42,168 nt of DNA from Chitinispirillum alkaliphilum (GCA_001045525.1 LDWW01000029.1:1-42168); one strand, 5' to 3'; counted from the first letter of the stretch, positions 8,289 through 17,616 are shown. Notes: generated from the sequence alone by a model not told the origin. Numbers and translations are program-made.

Positions 8289-8840
8289 TCAGGTACTGAA
8301 CGGATTTGTAAAATCCTTAAAATATGGCAATGTCGCATCTTTGGCGGAAAGCTGAGGTGCGGCAGAGGGCCAGTCAATTGCCAGATCCGGATCATCCCAC
8401 CTGATCCCTCCTTCTGATCCCGGTGCATACAGCTTATCCACTTTGTACTGTACTTCACAGTTCTCCCTTGTAGTGCAAAAACCATGGGCAAACCCCGCCG
8501 GAATATAGAGCATCAGAAAGTTCTCTTCACTCAGTTCAAACCCTCTCCATCTACCCAACGTTTTGGATGATGGGCGCAGATCAACAATTACATCATATAT
8601 TGCACCTTTGGTGACCCGGATAAGTTTACTCTGGGCGTAAGGAGGGGCCTGAAAATGGAGTCCTCTTATTACCCCCTTCGAAACCGATTTGGAGTGATTG
8701 TCCTGAATAAACTGATCGGTTATTCCGGCATGTTGAAATTTTTCATAAGAGTAGGTTTCCAGAAAAAAACCTCTCTCATCATTGAACACTTTAGGTTTGA
8801 TTACATACACATCGTCGAAATCGGTTTTAATGAACTCCAT
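8289..8840 (-). CDS. rfbC: dTDP-4-dehydrorhamnose 3,5-epimerase
   Basis: A 183-aa cupin-fold enzyme, the usual length for RmlC. It epimerises C3 and C5 of dTDP-4-keto-6-deoxyglucose in dTDP-L-rhamnose synthesis. Visible: the N-terminal FNDERGFFLETY, the catalytic histidine in GVIRGLHFQ (H62), IYDVIVDLR, and the catalytic tyrosine in CEVQYKVD (Y132). AAGGA lies 9-10 nt before the ATG. It follows rfbA by 12 bp on the same strand, so the two form an operon. rfbB and rfbD are not in the window, so the pathway must be completed elsewhere. The product supplies L-rhamnose for surface polysaccharide. Confidence 0.95.
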   Translation of the reverse strand: MEFIKTDFDDVYVIKPKVFNDERGFFLETYSYEKFQHAGITDQFIQDNHSKSVSKGVIRGLHFQAPPYAQSKLIRVTKGAIYDVIVDLRPSSKTLGRWRGFELSEENFLMLYIPAGFAHGFCTTRENCEVQYKVDKLYAPGSEGGIRWDDPDLAIDWPSAAPQLSAKDATLPYFKDFTNPFST

Positions 8841-8852
8841 TTGGCTCTGTCC

Positions 8853-9728
8853 TTATATGTTCTGTTCTGCTATATCGTAAAGGTATCTTCCGTAGTCATT
8901 TTTTTTCATAGGTGATGCGAGCTCACAGAGCTGACGGGAATTTATATAACCCAGTCTGAAAGCGATCTCTTCGGGACAGGATACTTTCTGGCCCTGTCTT
9001 GTTTGGATTGTCTCGACAAATTCAGATGCTTTGAGCATAGATTCATGTGTTCCGGTATCAAGCCATGCTATTCCGCGTCCAAGATTGGTGACCTGCAGCT
9101 GCTCTTTTTGGAGATAGAGCCTGTTGAGGTCAGTTATTTCCAGTTCTCCCCGTTGAGAGGGTGAAAGCTGGCTTGCCAGTTCGCTTACCTGTGAATCGTA
9201 AAAGTATAAACCGGTGACCGCGTATTTGGATTTGGGATTTTGTGGTTTTTCCTCCAGTGAAATTGCTTTCCCACTCTTATCGAACTCAACAACTCCGTAG
9301 CGCTGGGGGTCATTAACCCTATAGGCAAAGACTGTTGCACCTGTTTTTCTCTGGCTTGCTTCTCTTAGGCACTCAATCAATCCATGTCCCCAGAATATAT
9401 TGTCTCCAAGGATCAGGGCAACCGGGTCATCACCTATGAAGTCTTTTCCGATTATTAATGCCTGTGCCAGTCCTTCGGGACGGGGCTGCTGAGCGTAAGA
9501 GAGAGAGATTCCCCATTTACTCCCATCCCCGAGAAGCTTTCTGAAAGATTCCTGGTCTTGAGGTGTAGTGATGATCAGAATATCTTTGATACCTGAAAGC
9601 ATAAGTATCGAAAGGGGGTAATAGATCATTGGTTTGTCATAAACGGGTATGAGCTGTTTTGAAGTGGCGATGGTTATGGGGAACAGACGAGACCCTGAAC
9701 CGCCAGCCAGAATTATACCTTTTAGCAC
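8853..9728 (-). CDS. rfbA: Glucose-1-phosphate thymidylyltransferase
   Basis: Makes dTDP-glucose from dTTP and glucose-1-phosphate, the first step of dTDP-rhamnose synthesis. The start is placed at GTG 9728, giving 291 aa, the normal RmlA length; AGGAG lies 5 nt upstream and the next residues (LKGIILAGG) are the conserved N-terminus. Other visible blocks: [18 protein letters not shown] (nucleotide-binding loop and lysine), [21 protein letters not shown], and [17 protein letters not shown]. An in-frame extension upstream to 9785 has no family similarity. First gene of a two-gene operon with rfbC. Confidence 0.95.
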   Translation of the reverse strand: MLKGIILAGGSGSRLFPITIATSKQLIPVYDKPMIYYPLSILMLSGIKDILIITTPQDQESFRKLLGDGSKWGISLSYAQQPRPEGLAQALIIGKDFIGDDPVALILGDNIFWGHGLIECLREASQRKTGATVFAYRVNDPQRYGVVEFDKSGKAISLEEKPQNPKSKYAVTGLYFYDSQVSELASQLSPSQRGELEITDLNRLYLQKEQLQVTNLGRGIAWLDTGTHESMLKASEFVETIQTRQGQKVSCPEEIAFRLGYINSRQLCELASPMKKNDYGRYLYDIAEQNI

Positions 9729-9943
9729 ATCAACTCCTCTGCGTTTAGTGTGGCTAAAACTATAAATATACACAATCAGTCTCAAGGTTTTATGGAAATG
9801 AACAAGTTGTTACAAATCTGTTGCAATATGAGTCATGCTGTGCATACATGCTTCCCATAATTTATATAAAATACATAACTGTTGTCAGATTTTATGATGC
9901 CCAAAATGAATGGGCAGTTAATTTCAGGATTTGGATTCGGTTT

Positions 9944-10876
9944 ATGTCAGAGCATACGATTTCTCAACTTGAAGATGTTATCAATGATTTTCTTGAGTAT
10001 ACCCGAAAAGAACGGGGGTATTCTGAACATACCATTTCTGCTTACAGAATTGATCTTGGACAGTATGTGACCTTTTTAAAACGGTCTGATGTTCCCACTG
10101 ATCTGCTTTCGTCTCTGAATAAAGGCAATATACGTATGTACACCTATTCTCTCAGAGAGAACGGACTTAAACCAAAATCTGTTGCCAGGAAAATTGCTTC
10201 ACTGAAATCGCTCTGTAATTATTGTGTTAGGCAGAAACTGCTTGCGGCTAATCCGGCGAAGGCTCTTGCAACTCCGAAACAGGAGAAAAATCTTCCGGTA
10301 TTTCTCTCTCAGTCCCAGGCTGGGGAACTGAATTCGCTTCCCCTGGAAGGGGAAGAAAACATTCGTAATCAGGCGATATGTGAGATTTTTTATGGAAGCG
10401 GGATCAGATTATCAGAGCTGCACAGTTTGAATGTTGCAGATTTGGATAACCGGGCCATGACACTGCATGTAATGGGGAAAGGAAATAAGGAGAGGATTGT
10501 GCCGGTGACCAGACAAGCCATAGATTTGGTGAGGCAATATATCTCTTTGAGGCCTCCAGGGGAAAGTGTTAAAGATCCCCTTTTCACAAACAAAAAAGGG
10601 GGAAGGTTATCACGTCGTCAGATAGAACGAATAGTGAACAAGATGCTCACCGGTATCAGTACCCGAAGGAAAAAGAGCCCTCATGTACTTCGCCACTCTT
10701 TTGCTACACACATGCTTGATTCGGGAGCTGACATCAGGGCGGTGAAGGAACTTCTGGGTCACAGTTCACTTTCCGCGACCCAGATTTATACTCATATTTC
10801 GCGGGAACACTTGCTTCGGGTATATCGTCAGGCTCATCCAAGAGCTGAGAATACAAACAAGAAAAGTAACATTTGA
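9944..10876 (+). CDS. xerC: Tyrosine recombinase XerC/XerD family
   Basis: A 310-aa site-specific recombinase. The ATG at 9944 gives the standard Xer length and N-terminus (ISQLEDVINDFLEYTRKERGYSEHTISAY); a frame extension to 9821 is non-homologous. The N-terminal SAM-like core-binding domain spans ~5-95, the catalytic domain ~115-300. All catalytic residues are present: R155 (GSGIRLSEL), K179 (GKGNKER), H247 and R250 (HVLRHSFATHM), H273 (LLGHSSL), Y282 (TQIYTH). The C-terminal LRVYRQAHPRA is closer to XerC than XerD. It probably resolves chromosome dimers at dif with a partner encoded elsewhere. No phage or integron genes adjoin it. The ribosome-binding site is weak. Confidence 0.9.
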   Translation: MSEHTISQLEDVINDFLEYTRKERGYSEHTISAYRIDLGQYVTFLKRSDVPTDLLSSLNKGNIRMYTYSLRENGLKPKSVARKIASLKSLCNYCVRQKLLAANPAKALATPKQEKNLPVFLSQSQAGELNSLPLEGEENIRNQAICEIFYGSGIRLSELHSLNVADLDNRAMTLHVMGKGNKERIVPVTRQAIDLVRQYISLRPPGESVKDPLFTNKKGGRLSRRQIERIVNKMLTGISTRRKKSPHVLRHSFATHMLDSGADIRAVKELLGHSSLSATQIYTHISREHLLRVYRQAHPRAENTNKKSNI

Positions 10877-10981
10877 AAATGCAGTTTTGGTGAACATTCA
10901 ACAGACCGGGTGAAAGGAGAGCCGTCCATCCCTTAACTCAGGTTGAATTGTGCCAGAGGCGGCCCCCCAAACAACTTCATG

Positions 10982-12016
10982 CTATCTGTTACCCAAGCCG
11001 GTGTTCAGGCAAAGTGTTCTGTTACGAACTGCGGGGAGTTTTTCTTTTATTATGGTGAAAGGTTGAGTGAAAGATTCTCCTCCCGGGCCTGTGAGTTGGG
11101 CCCGCACATAATTACCCGGAATTGTTATATCGTTATAGGCAAGAAAAGGCCCCTCTGCAATGGCTTTACCCTGGGAGATCCATAGTATACGCATGGTATT
11201 TTCAGCTGATACACTTAAAATACTTCCGGTCTTGTCATGATAAATTGAGTTGATAACCGGGGGCGCTCCATCGGTTCCATAAATTGTACTGTTGGAAGAA
11301 AAATAGAATGTACCATTTTCCATAGCTTTCCTGACCTCTTCACCATTTAACTCTGGCAGCAGAAAAACGTTCCAGTTTTTAGCAATGTGAGCATCACGAT
11401 GCATGTCATCATTTGCAAACCCCCACACCATTCTCTCCGGTAACAGTTCCGACAGTATGGCATCCCAGGTAAGTCTGTCCCCCTTGTACCTGTCTTCCTG
11501 GTTTATCACCTCCAGGCCTACAAGATGCGGATGGTTTTTGTAAAGATTAACATACCAGTCAATCTCTAAATTGTACCTGCCTGGGTGGAACAATACCGCA
11601 AGGCCTCCAAGTGCGCCGATCTCACTGAGTGCAAAAAGCTCATCAGAGGTGGTGCTGTTGAAGGAACAGAAATAACTCCCTAAATGATGGGTGTTTGAGA
11701 TCTCGTTCCCTTCTATTGCAATCATGTTCAATTCACTGGGATCTCTGCCAAATGCACTCCAGGGCCAAGTGACTTTGTTGTGATCCGTAATCGAGAGAAT
11801 CTGATATCCCCTTTCCCTGTATATGTCGATTGTTTGGTCAGGTGTGTATTTGCCATCACTCTGGGTTGTGTGGGTATGAAGGTTAGCTTTATATTGGCCA
11901 AAGGTCTCCCAATCCACAGATTCGTAGGGGTTTACCAGAGTGTTTATGTAAAGGGACTGTGTTATGGCAATACGGAACAGGATTGAAATGATCAATGTGA
12001 CACTTTGTAATCTCAT
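10982..12016 (-). CDS. Exported PHP-domain metal-dependent phosphoesterase
   Basis: A 344-aa protein with an N-terminal hydrophobic segment (residues 3-22) that reads as a signal peptide or anchor. A PHP domain follows: LHTHTTQSDGKYTPDQ (H47, H49, D54), SITDHN (D78, H79), IEGNEIS (E102), LFHPGRYN and the late NDDMHRDAH block. These are the metal-binding positions of polymerase-and-histidinol-phosphatase hydrolases. The C-terminal ~90 residues form a beta-rich region of unknown role. CGGAG precedes the ATG. Most PHP proteins are cytoplasmic, so an exported one is less usual; the substrate (phosphodiester, phosphosugar or nucleotide) cannot be told. Transcribed alone, convergent with xerC. Confidence 0.82.
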   Translation of the reverse strand: MRLQSVTLIISILFRIAITQSLYINTLVNPYESVDWETFGQYKANLHTHTTQSDGKYTPDQTIDIYRERGYQILSITDHNKVTWPWSAFGRDPSELNMIAIEGNEISNTHHLGSYFCSFNSTTSDELFALSEIGALGGLAVLFHPGRYNLEIDWYVNLYKNHPHLVGLEVINQEDRYKGDRLTWDAILSELLPERMVWGFANDDMHRDAHIAKNWNVFLLPELNGEEVRKAMENGTFYFSSNSTIYGTDGAPPVINSIYHDKTGSILSVSAENTMRILWISQGKAIAEGPFLAYNDITIPGNYVRAQLTGPGGESFTQPFTIIKEKLPAVRNRTLCLNTGLGNR

Positions 12017-12244
12017 ATATGCTCCGGGACTATCGTTTTACTTGCATTGTATACCTTGTGATACCAAACGAAGGTATAAATGGGAAAATAACTACAGGGT
12101 GTCATGTCAGGTCCAGTTTCGTGTTATAAAATTGAAGTGATGGGTCTCTTGTTCGGTTTATCAAAAAAAATGGCCATTCTGGTTTAAGTATGGACGAGAC
12201 GTAACAGAACAATGAAGCGTTAAGATATAGGGAAAGAAATATTC

Positions 12245-12410
12245 TGGGCGGCTGCCGCGGACGTCACCGGTTCCCTTGCAGGCTCGTCGTTCCTCCTCGG
12301 TGCCTCGTTTATAGGGGCTGCGCGCAGACGCGTGTGCCCTTGGAGGGCACTGGACGCTTAAGAAAGCGCCACCTTCCAGGCAATCTGCCGCGCTTTGTCC
12401 AAGCAGTTTT
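12245..12410. ncRNA. Candidate structured RNA or decayed mobile element (GC-rich hairpin cluster)
   Basis: Within 165 bp there are GTGCCCT-TGG-AGGGCAC (12334-12350, perfect 7-bp stem, 3-nt loop), GG(A)CGCTT-AAGA-AAGCGCC (12352-12370, 7 bp with one bulge), GGCA-ATC-TGCC, and the self-complementary CTGCGCGCAG. The stretch is much more GC-rich than the intergenic DNA around it. Compact successive hairpins with tiny loops suggest selection for structure, but the strand is undetermined and no Rfam family is recognised. It may equally be a remnant of a mobile element. Confidence 0.3.
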
Positions 12411-12730
12411 AACTCCGGATTGTCTCGCTTTTCTGGGGCTTGGTAAGAAGAGTACCCCGGCCTTAACTTAACAATTATGGGGAATTTGATCCTAAGTTGC
12501 TTTGCCTTTGCCACACGGGCCGCTCACATTGGCAGGCAAGTGGTACAACTTCCGGCGCTGGATGCAGAAATTTTGGTATAGGGACTGCCACTTGGGACAC
12601 AGGATGTGCAGATATTCACGCCGGAAAGCAAATTCAGGCACAGAAAACAGATGAAAAGTTGCTGAAAGGGGCCAGTTTGCGCACTGGAGATGACTTTGTA
12701 TCACCATTTAAAACCCCTTGTTCCCGCGGT

Positions 12731-12760
12731 GGGGGACTTCGGAGGACTCAGGGTGACCGG
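12731..12760 (-). repeat. REP-like intergenic element, copy 1
   Basis: On the minus strand this reads GGTCACCCTGAGTC followed after a short gap by CGAAGTCCCCC. It shares TCACCCTGAGTC...CGAAG with the copy at 28658-28685. It resembles the widespread intergenic TCACCCTGAG...TCGAAGGG motif seen in many bacterial genomes. Confidence 0.4.
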
Positions 12761-13153
12761 AATGGGATTATTAATCGTTATACACCTTCCAAATAAGTTT
12801 AAGTTGACGCCTATGTGCTTACATTGGGTTCGGTCTCCCGTTTGAAGCACTGCGAAGACTCTGAATCTTGAGAAATATGGCATTTGATAAGCTGCCACTC
12901 TGCGCCCCCTGGCGTCTTGCCGGGCGGTTGGTTTAGATGATTTTTCTGACTCTCAATGTTGTAAAATAAAGATAAGTGACATTTTGTTTTACCGGTTATG
13001 TTTAAGGGTGATTCTAAAAGCCGCGAATTTCTGATAACTTCCCACAGCTAAATCAGAGTAGCTAAAAGGTCTGATATCTTTGACTTTTTATAACACATGC
13101 GGGCAAGTTTTTTACCATAATATTGTCTGTTTTGTGTATTGCTCCAATTAAAT

Positions 13154-13182
13154 TTGTAACATTTCTTATTTTCCGGTAATCT
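13154..13182 (+). promoter_or_regulatory. Possible promoter of the RND efflux operon
   Basis: TTGTAA (13154-13159) and TAATCT (13177-13182) are 17 bp apart, about 100 bp upstream of the adaptor ATG. Each box matches the sigma70 consensus at four of six positions. No adjacent regulator gene was seen. Confidence 0.35.
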
Positions 13183-13285
13183 AAACGGAAATCAATCTTG
13201 TCAAAGATCTTTCAGATTTTGGTGGGTGAATATCATTTTTAGCTCAGTAGTGTGTTTGAAATACCCTTAAAAAAAGTGACTGGTT

Positions 13286-14485
13286 ATGGTGAAAAAGAGC
13301 GTTTGGCTGATCGTTTCAGGTGTAGTTTTAATAATTGTGCTGCTGTTATTGCTGGGAAGAGATGAGCCGGGAAGGGACTCGGGGGCAGGCTGGGGGCGTG
13401 GCCCGCAGGGACCTGTGGCGGTTAGGGTGGCAGAGCCAGAGAATCGTCATATGCAGGAGATCCGGCAGTTCACCGGTACTGTCCGTGCCTCGTACACCTA
13501 TGTTGTATCTGCGCAGGCTGCTGGAAGATTGTTGTCACTTGATAAGCGGATTGGTGACAGAGTGGGGGCAAATGAGATCCTTGGTCGTATAGATGAAACC
13601 GAATACCGTCACTCACTTCAGGAGATGGAGGCTCAGGCGAGAGTGAGCCGGGCCACATTAAGCGAATCAGAATCACAGCTGTTATTTACTGAACGGGAGT
13701 TTGAGCGGGTTAAGGTTCTTGTGGAAAAGGGTATCTCCTCAAGGATGGAACTTGAGACACTTCAAACTCAACTGGAGTCGCATCGTTCGAGGCTTGAGCT
13801 TGCCCGTGCTCAGCTTGAACAGCGTGAGGCTTCACTTGCTCAGGCACGCACACGGTTGGGATATACGAGGATCAGATCCTCAAAGGGCGGCCTGGTTGCC
13901 AAGCGTCATGTGGACGGGGGCGCTCAGCTAACAGTGGGGGCACCGGTAGTGACTATCGTAGGAATCGATACGGTTATAGTTGAGATTGCTGTCAATGAAA
14001 GGGATTACCATCGCTTTGAACCGGGAAAGGCAGCTGTTGTTTCTGTAGATGCTATTCCGGGGAGAACTTTTGAGGGGGTGGTGCACAGAGTTGCCCCGTT
14101 TTTTCAAAAAACCTCCCGTACTGCGGTTGTGGAGGTTGCTGTGGTGAATGTTTCACAACAGATAAAGCCGGGGATGTTTGCCCGGCTTTCTGTTACTCTT
14201 TCGGAGAAAGATTCCGCACTGGTTGTCCCTTCTTCAGCTTTAGTTGAAAAGGGACAGGAATATTTCATGTTTGTGCTCACGGATTCCTCTACCGTGAATA
14301 TGGTGAACGTAACTGCGGGAATCAGAGATGAGCAGTGGACAGAGATTGTTTCTCCTGAGAATGTTGACGGGGCGGTTGTTACTCTTGGTCAGCATATGTT
14401 AAGGGATGGGGCAAGAGTGAGTGTTGAGAATAAGTCTTTAAAGAAAACATTAGGAAAAGAGCAGGGGTTGAGAGCTGATGAGTAA
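13286..14485 (+). CDS. RND efflux periplasmic adaptor (membrane fusion protein)
   Basis: A 399-aa HlyD/AcrA-family protein. Residues 5-24 form an uncleaved signal anchor. Then a split lipoyl/barrel-sandwich domain: YTYVVSAQAAGRLLSLDKRIGDRVGANEILGRID on the N-terminal side and RIRSSKGGLVAKRHVDGGAQL on the far side. A long coiled-coil hairpin (~100-185) lies between them (RLELARAQLEQREASLAQA). Beta-barrel and membrane-proximal domains follow. It bridges the inner-membrane pump and the TolC-like channel. Its stop overlaps the pump start by 8 bp, so the operon is tightly coupled. The lack of a lipobox cysteine means anchoring is by the N-terminal helix. Substrate specificity is not readable. Confidence 0.93.
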   Translation: MVKKSVWLIVSGVVLIIVLLLLLGRDEPGRDSGAGWGRGPQGPVAVRVAEPENRHMQEIRQFTGTVRASYTYVVSAQAAGRLLSLDKRIGDRVGANEILGRIDETEYRHSLQEMEAQARVSRATLSESESQLLFTEREFERVKVLVEKGISSRMELETLQTQLESHRSRLELARAQLEQREASLAQARTRLGYTRIRSSKGGLVAKRHVDGGAQLTVGAPVVTIVGIDTVIVEIAVNERDYHRFEPGKAAVVSVDAIPGRTFEGVVHRVAPFFQKTSRTAVVEVAVVNVSQQIKPGMFARLSVTLSEKDSALVVPSSALVEKGQEYFMFVLTDSSTVNMVNVTAGIRDEQWTEIVSPENVDGAVVTLGQHMLRDGARVSVENKSLKKTLGKEQGLRADE

Positions 14486-17400
14486 TCCCTTAATAACACT
14501 TCCCGTACGCAGGCCGATTCTCACCATAGTTATTTATCTTGTGGTGCTTGTAACAGGACTGTTTTCGCTGAGCCGTCTGCCCATTGATCTTATGCCTGAG
14601 ATTACTTTGCCGACAATAACCGTGGTGACAGGTTACAGTAATGCCGGTCCGCGGGAAGTTGAACAGTTGGTTACCCGTCCGATTGAAGGGGCGTTGGCCG
14701 GTATACAGGGGATAGAGGAGATCGTTTCAACATCGAGTGAGGGATCAAGCACGGTAAGGGTATCATTTGTATGGGGAACAGATCTTGATGAAGCGGTGAA
14801 TGATATGCGGGATCGGATTGACCGTATTCTGGGTAGACTTCCGGCTGAGGCTGAAAGACCTTTTATACGTAAATTTGATCTTAGTGCTTTTCCGGTTATG
14901 ATCTTAGGGGTAGTTTCTGATATGGATCTGCTCAGGGTAAGGCAGATCGTGGAAGATCAGGTGCAGTATCGCCTGGAAAGAGTTAACGGAGTTGCATCAG
15001 TTGATTTGAGAGGTGGTACAAGGAGGGAGATACAGGTTGCTCTGAGTTCTTCTGCACTTGAAGCGTTTGGTGTTTCCTCTGATATGGTTGTAAATGCACT
15101 TCGTCAGGAAAACAGAAATGTTCCGGCAGGTTCTGTCGAACAGGGCAGCAGAGAAGTGATTGTAAGAACTCTGGCTGAGTATGAGAACATAGATGATGTG
15201 CGAAATACAATTATTACCGTTCGTAACGGAGCGGTGGTCAGAGTTGCCGATGTTGCAGAAGTAAGGGATGGGTTCGAAGAATCCACTTCGGTTATACGAA
15301 TCAACGGAGTTCCCGGTGTACAGCTGGCGGTAAGCAAACAGTCCGGAACAAATACCGTTGCTGTGGCAAAGGGGGTTCACCGGGAATTGGAGAGAATAAA
15401 CAGGGACATTCCTGAAATAGAGCTGCTCCCCATAATGGACACATCAGAATATGTTGAACGTTCGATTCAGGCTGTTGCCTATTCGCTGATGCTCGGGGGA
15501 ATAATAGCAATTTTGGTACTGTTACTGTTTATGCGTAACATTTCCACTACACTGATAATCGCCACGGCTATTCCTATATGTATAATTGCCACCTTTGCAC
15601 TTGTGTATTATTCCGGCCTGACACTTAACATGATGACATTTGGAGGGCTTGCGCTGGGCATAGGGATGCTGCTCGACAATGCCATAGTTGTCCTTGACAA
15701 CATTTATCATAAGCGGGAAAACGGTGAGGAATCATTCGATAGTGCTGTGAGAGGCGGGGCAGAAGTATGGTCGGCTGTGACTGCAAGTACATTGACAACG
15801 CTTGCGGTGTTTTTCCCGGTGATGTTTATCCGTGGAATGTCCGGGGTGATGTTTCAGTCTCTTGCTCTTGTTGTGGCGTTCTCGCTTGCCTGCTCTCTTT
15901 TAGTAGCTCTTACTCTTGTGCCGATGCTTTCATCAAAATTCATGAGTACCAGCGATCTGAGTCAATCCAAAATAAAACCTCTCTCAGGGATGTTTCTCGT
16001 CTCCAAGAGATCTCTGTTGTGGGTTGAGAGTAAGTACAGGATAATTATTAACTGGGCACTTGCTCACCGGTTCACAGTTGTTTTGACTGTTGCAGTCCTG
16101 CTTGTTCTATCCGTTTTGCTCATCCCTTATGTAGGGATGGAGTTGATGCCTTCTGCAGATGAGAGTGAAGTACGTGTAAATGTAACGATGGAAACAGGGA
16201 CGAGGCTTGAAGTTACAGCACAAACGGTCAGAGAAATTGAAAAGATAATTGAGAGTGAAGTGCCGGAAGCACAGTTTATGTTGTCAAGAACAGGTGGTGG
16301 TCGTGGCGGATGGGGAGGGTCAAACAGCAATACTGCAAATCTCAGAGTCGCCCTGGTACCAAGGGGTGAGCGCAGACGATCCACAACCCAGATTGCAGAC
16401 CAGCTAAGAGGATCGCTTACCGGTATTCCAGGTGCAATAATCAGGGTTCGAGAAGGGCAGGGGCTTTTTATACTTAGAGTCGGGCAGGGGGGGGGTGAAT
16501 CAATTTCCCTTGAAGTCAGGGGGCATGATCTTCAAACCGGTCAGGGGCTGGCACAACAACTTGCCGTAATTGCTGAAGGGATTGACGGAATAACTGATGC
16601 TGAGGTAAGCCGGGAAGCTGGGAGACCCGAGTACAGGGTAAGGATTGATCGTCCCAAAGCTGCTGACCTGGGGTTGTCTGCGGCTCAGATTGGAACTGCT
16701 GTGCAGACTGCAATGGGAGGATCCAGAGCTACTCAGATAAGGGTTGATGGGTTTGAGTATGATGTAAGGGTACGGCTTGCTGAGGATGAGAGAAGGGATT
16801 TGGAGAAGATGTCAAGAATGACGATTCTAAACAATGCTGGTGTGCCGGTTTCTCTTCAGTCTGTATCTGAAATAGAAAGGGGAACCGGTCCGGTGCAGGT
16901 TGAGAGACGTGACAGAGAACGTGTAGTTTCTGTTATGTTGAATCACACTGGGCGCGACCTTGGCTCTGTCGCCAACGATCTTCGTCTTGCGATCAGAGAC
17001 ATAGAATTACCTGAAGGTTTTTCTGTTTTGATAAGGGGGGATTACGAGGAGCAGCAAAGAGCTTACAGAGAACTCATGACCGCCATACTTATCGCCGTCC
17101 TTTTGGTTTTTCTGGTGATGGCGGGTCAGTTTGAGTCGTTCAAAGATCCGTTCATTGTGCTGTTTTCAATTCCTGTTGCCCTAACCGGCATTGTTGCTGT
17201 AATGATTCTCACCGGTACACCTTTCAGTGTTCAGGCATTTATAGGATGTATTATTCTCACAGGTATAGTTGTAAATAATGCCATAGTACTGGTAGATACC
17301 GTAAACAGGTACCGGCGTGTGGATGGTATGGAACTCTTTGAGGCTCTCAGGAGTGCGGGCCAAAGGAGACTTCGCCCCATACTCATGACTACTCTTACAA

Positions 17401-17588
17401 CTGCTATGGGACTTTTCCCGCTTTCACTGGGGCTGGGTGAAGGGGGAGAGGCTCAGGCGCCTATGGCACGGGTGGTGATTGGGGGTTTACTTGCATCCAC
17501 AGTTATAACCCTTGTGCTTATACCTGTTGTTTACTCGTTTGTTGAAGAGCGCAGAAGTGCAAAGAAAAGAATCACCAAAGCAGGCTGA
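14478..17588 (+). CDS. RND multidrug efflux pump, AcrB/HAE1 family
   Basis: A 1036-aa inner-membrane proton-driven pump of full family length. It starts with the conserved PVRRPILTIVIYLVVLVTGLFSLSRLPIDLMPEI, has two large periplasmic loops and about 12 membrane spans. In TM4 the motif is GIGMLLDNAIVVLDN: one of the two aspartates of the E. coli proton relay is Asn, as in many HAE1 pumps outside the enterobacteria (SwrC-like). An N9-G homopolymer (16487-16495) lies in frame at about residue 670. The gene overlaps the adaptor by 8 bp and is followed 28 bp later by the TolC-like gene, so all three parts of the exporter are encoded together. Confidence 0.95.
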   Translation: MSNPLITLPVRRPILTIVIYLVVLVTGLFSLSRLPIDLMPEITLPTITVVTGYSNAGPREVEQLVTRPIEGALAGIQGIEEIVSTSSEGSSTVRVSFVWGTDLDEAVNDMRDRIDRILGRLPAEAERPFIRKFDLSAFPVMILGVVSDMDLLRVRQIVEDQVQYRLERVNGVASVDLRGGTRREIQVALSSSALEAFGVSSDMVVNALRQENRNVPAGSVEQGSREVIVRTLAEYENIDDVRNTIITVRNGAVVRVADVAEVRDGFEESTSVIRINGVPGVQLAVSKQSGTNTVAVAKGVHRELERINRDIPEIELLPIMDTSEYVERSIQAVAYSLMLGGIIAILVLLLFMRNISTTLIIATAIPICIIATFALVYYSGLTLNMMTFGGLALGIGMLLDNAIVVLDNIYHKRENGEESFDSAVRGGAEVWSAVTASTLTTLAVFFPVMFIRGMSGVMFQSLALVVAFSLACSLLVALTLVPMLSSKFMSTSDLSQSKIKPLSGMFLVSKRSLLWVESKYRIIINWALAHRFTVVLTVAVLLVLSVLLIPYVGMELMPSADESEVRVNVTMETGTRLEVTAQTVREIEKIIESEVPEAQFMLSRTGGGRGGWGGSNSNTANLRVALVPRGERRRSTTQIADQLRGSLTGIPGAIIRVREGQGLFILRVGQGGGESISLEVRGHDLQTGQGLAQQLAVIAEGIDGITDAEVSREAGRPEYRVRIDRPKAADLGLSAAQIGTAVQTAMGGSRATQIRVDGFEYDVRVRLAEDERRDLEKMSRMTILNNAGVPVSLQSVSEIERGTGPVQVERRDRERVVSVMLNHTGRDLGSVANDLRLAIRDIELPEGFSVLIRGDYEEQQRAYRELMTAILIAVLLVFLVMAGQFESFKDPFIVLFSIPVALTGIVAVMILTGTPFSVQAFIGCIILTGIVVNNAIVLVDTVNRYRRVDGMELFEALRSAGQRRLRPILMTTLTTAMGLFPLSLGLGEGGEAQAPMARVVIGGLLASTVITLVLIPVVYSFVEERRSAKKRITKAG
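16487..16495 (+). repeat. G9 homopolymer inside the RND pump gene
   Basis: Nine consecutive G in the codons GTC GGG CAG GGG GGG GGT GAA. A +1 or -1 slip would truncate the pump after roughly 670 residues. A second G9 tract lies at 33996-34004. Confidence 0.9.
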
Positions 17589-17616
17589 TCAAAAGCCCGG
17601 CCTTTTCAGGAGAAAC

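Larger units (their letters stand above)
12017..13285. other. 1.27-kb region without a convincing gene
   Basis: Open frames here (for example 12161-12514 minus and 12497-12796 plus) lack ribosome-binding sites and recognisable domains. The part nearest the PHP gene carries ATACC twice and its inverse GGTAT (about 12049-12076), a possible operator. Positions 12241-12450 are clearly richer in G+C than the flanks and contain several compact hairpins (listed separately). A REP-like element lies at 12731-12760. From 12950 on, the sequence is AT-rich and holds the likely promoter of the efflux operon. Confidence 0.6.

Noticed and set aside
9821-9943. Longer start for the Xer recombinase
   Set aside because: The extension is AT-rich, non-homologous and would exceed the normal Xer N-terminus; tentative xerC promoters lie there instead.
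12161-12550. Minus-strand frame that in part (LRIKFPIIVKL) recalls the N-terminus of IscB-type nucleases, next to hairpins that could be a guide RNA
   Set aside because: The similarity is about 20 residues with an internal stop, and the expected RuvC start (GIDPGS-like) does not follow. The hairpin cluster also lies on the wrong side for a guide RNA upstream of iscB.
12497-12796. 99-aa plus-strand frame with several cysteines
   Set aside because: No ribosome-binding site, no recognisable domain, and composition like non-coding DNA.
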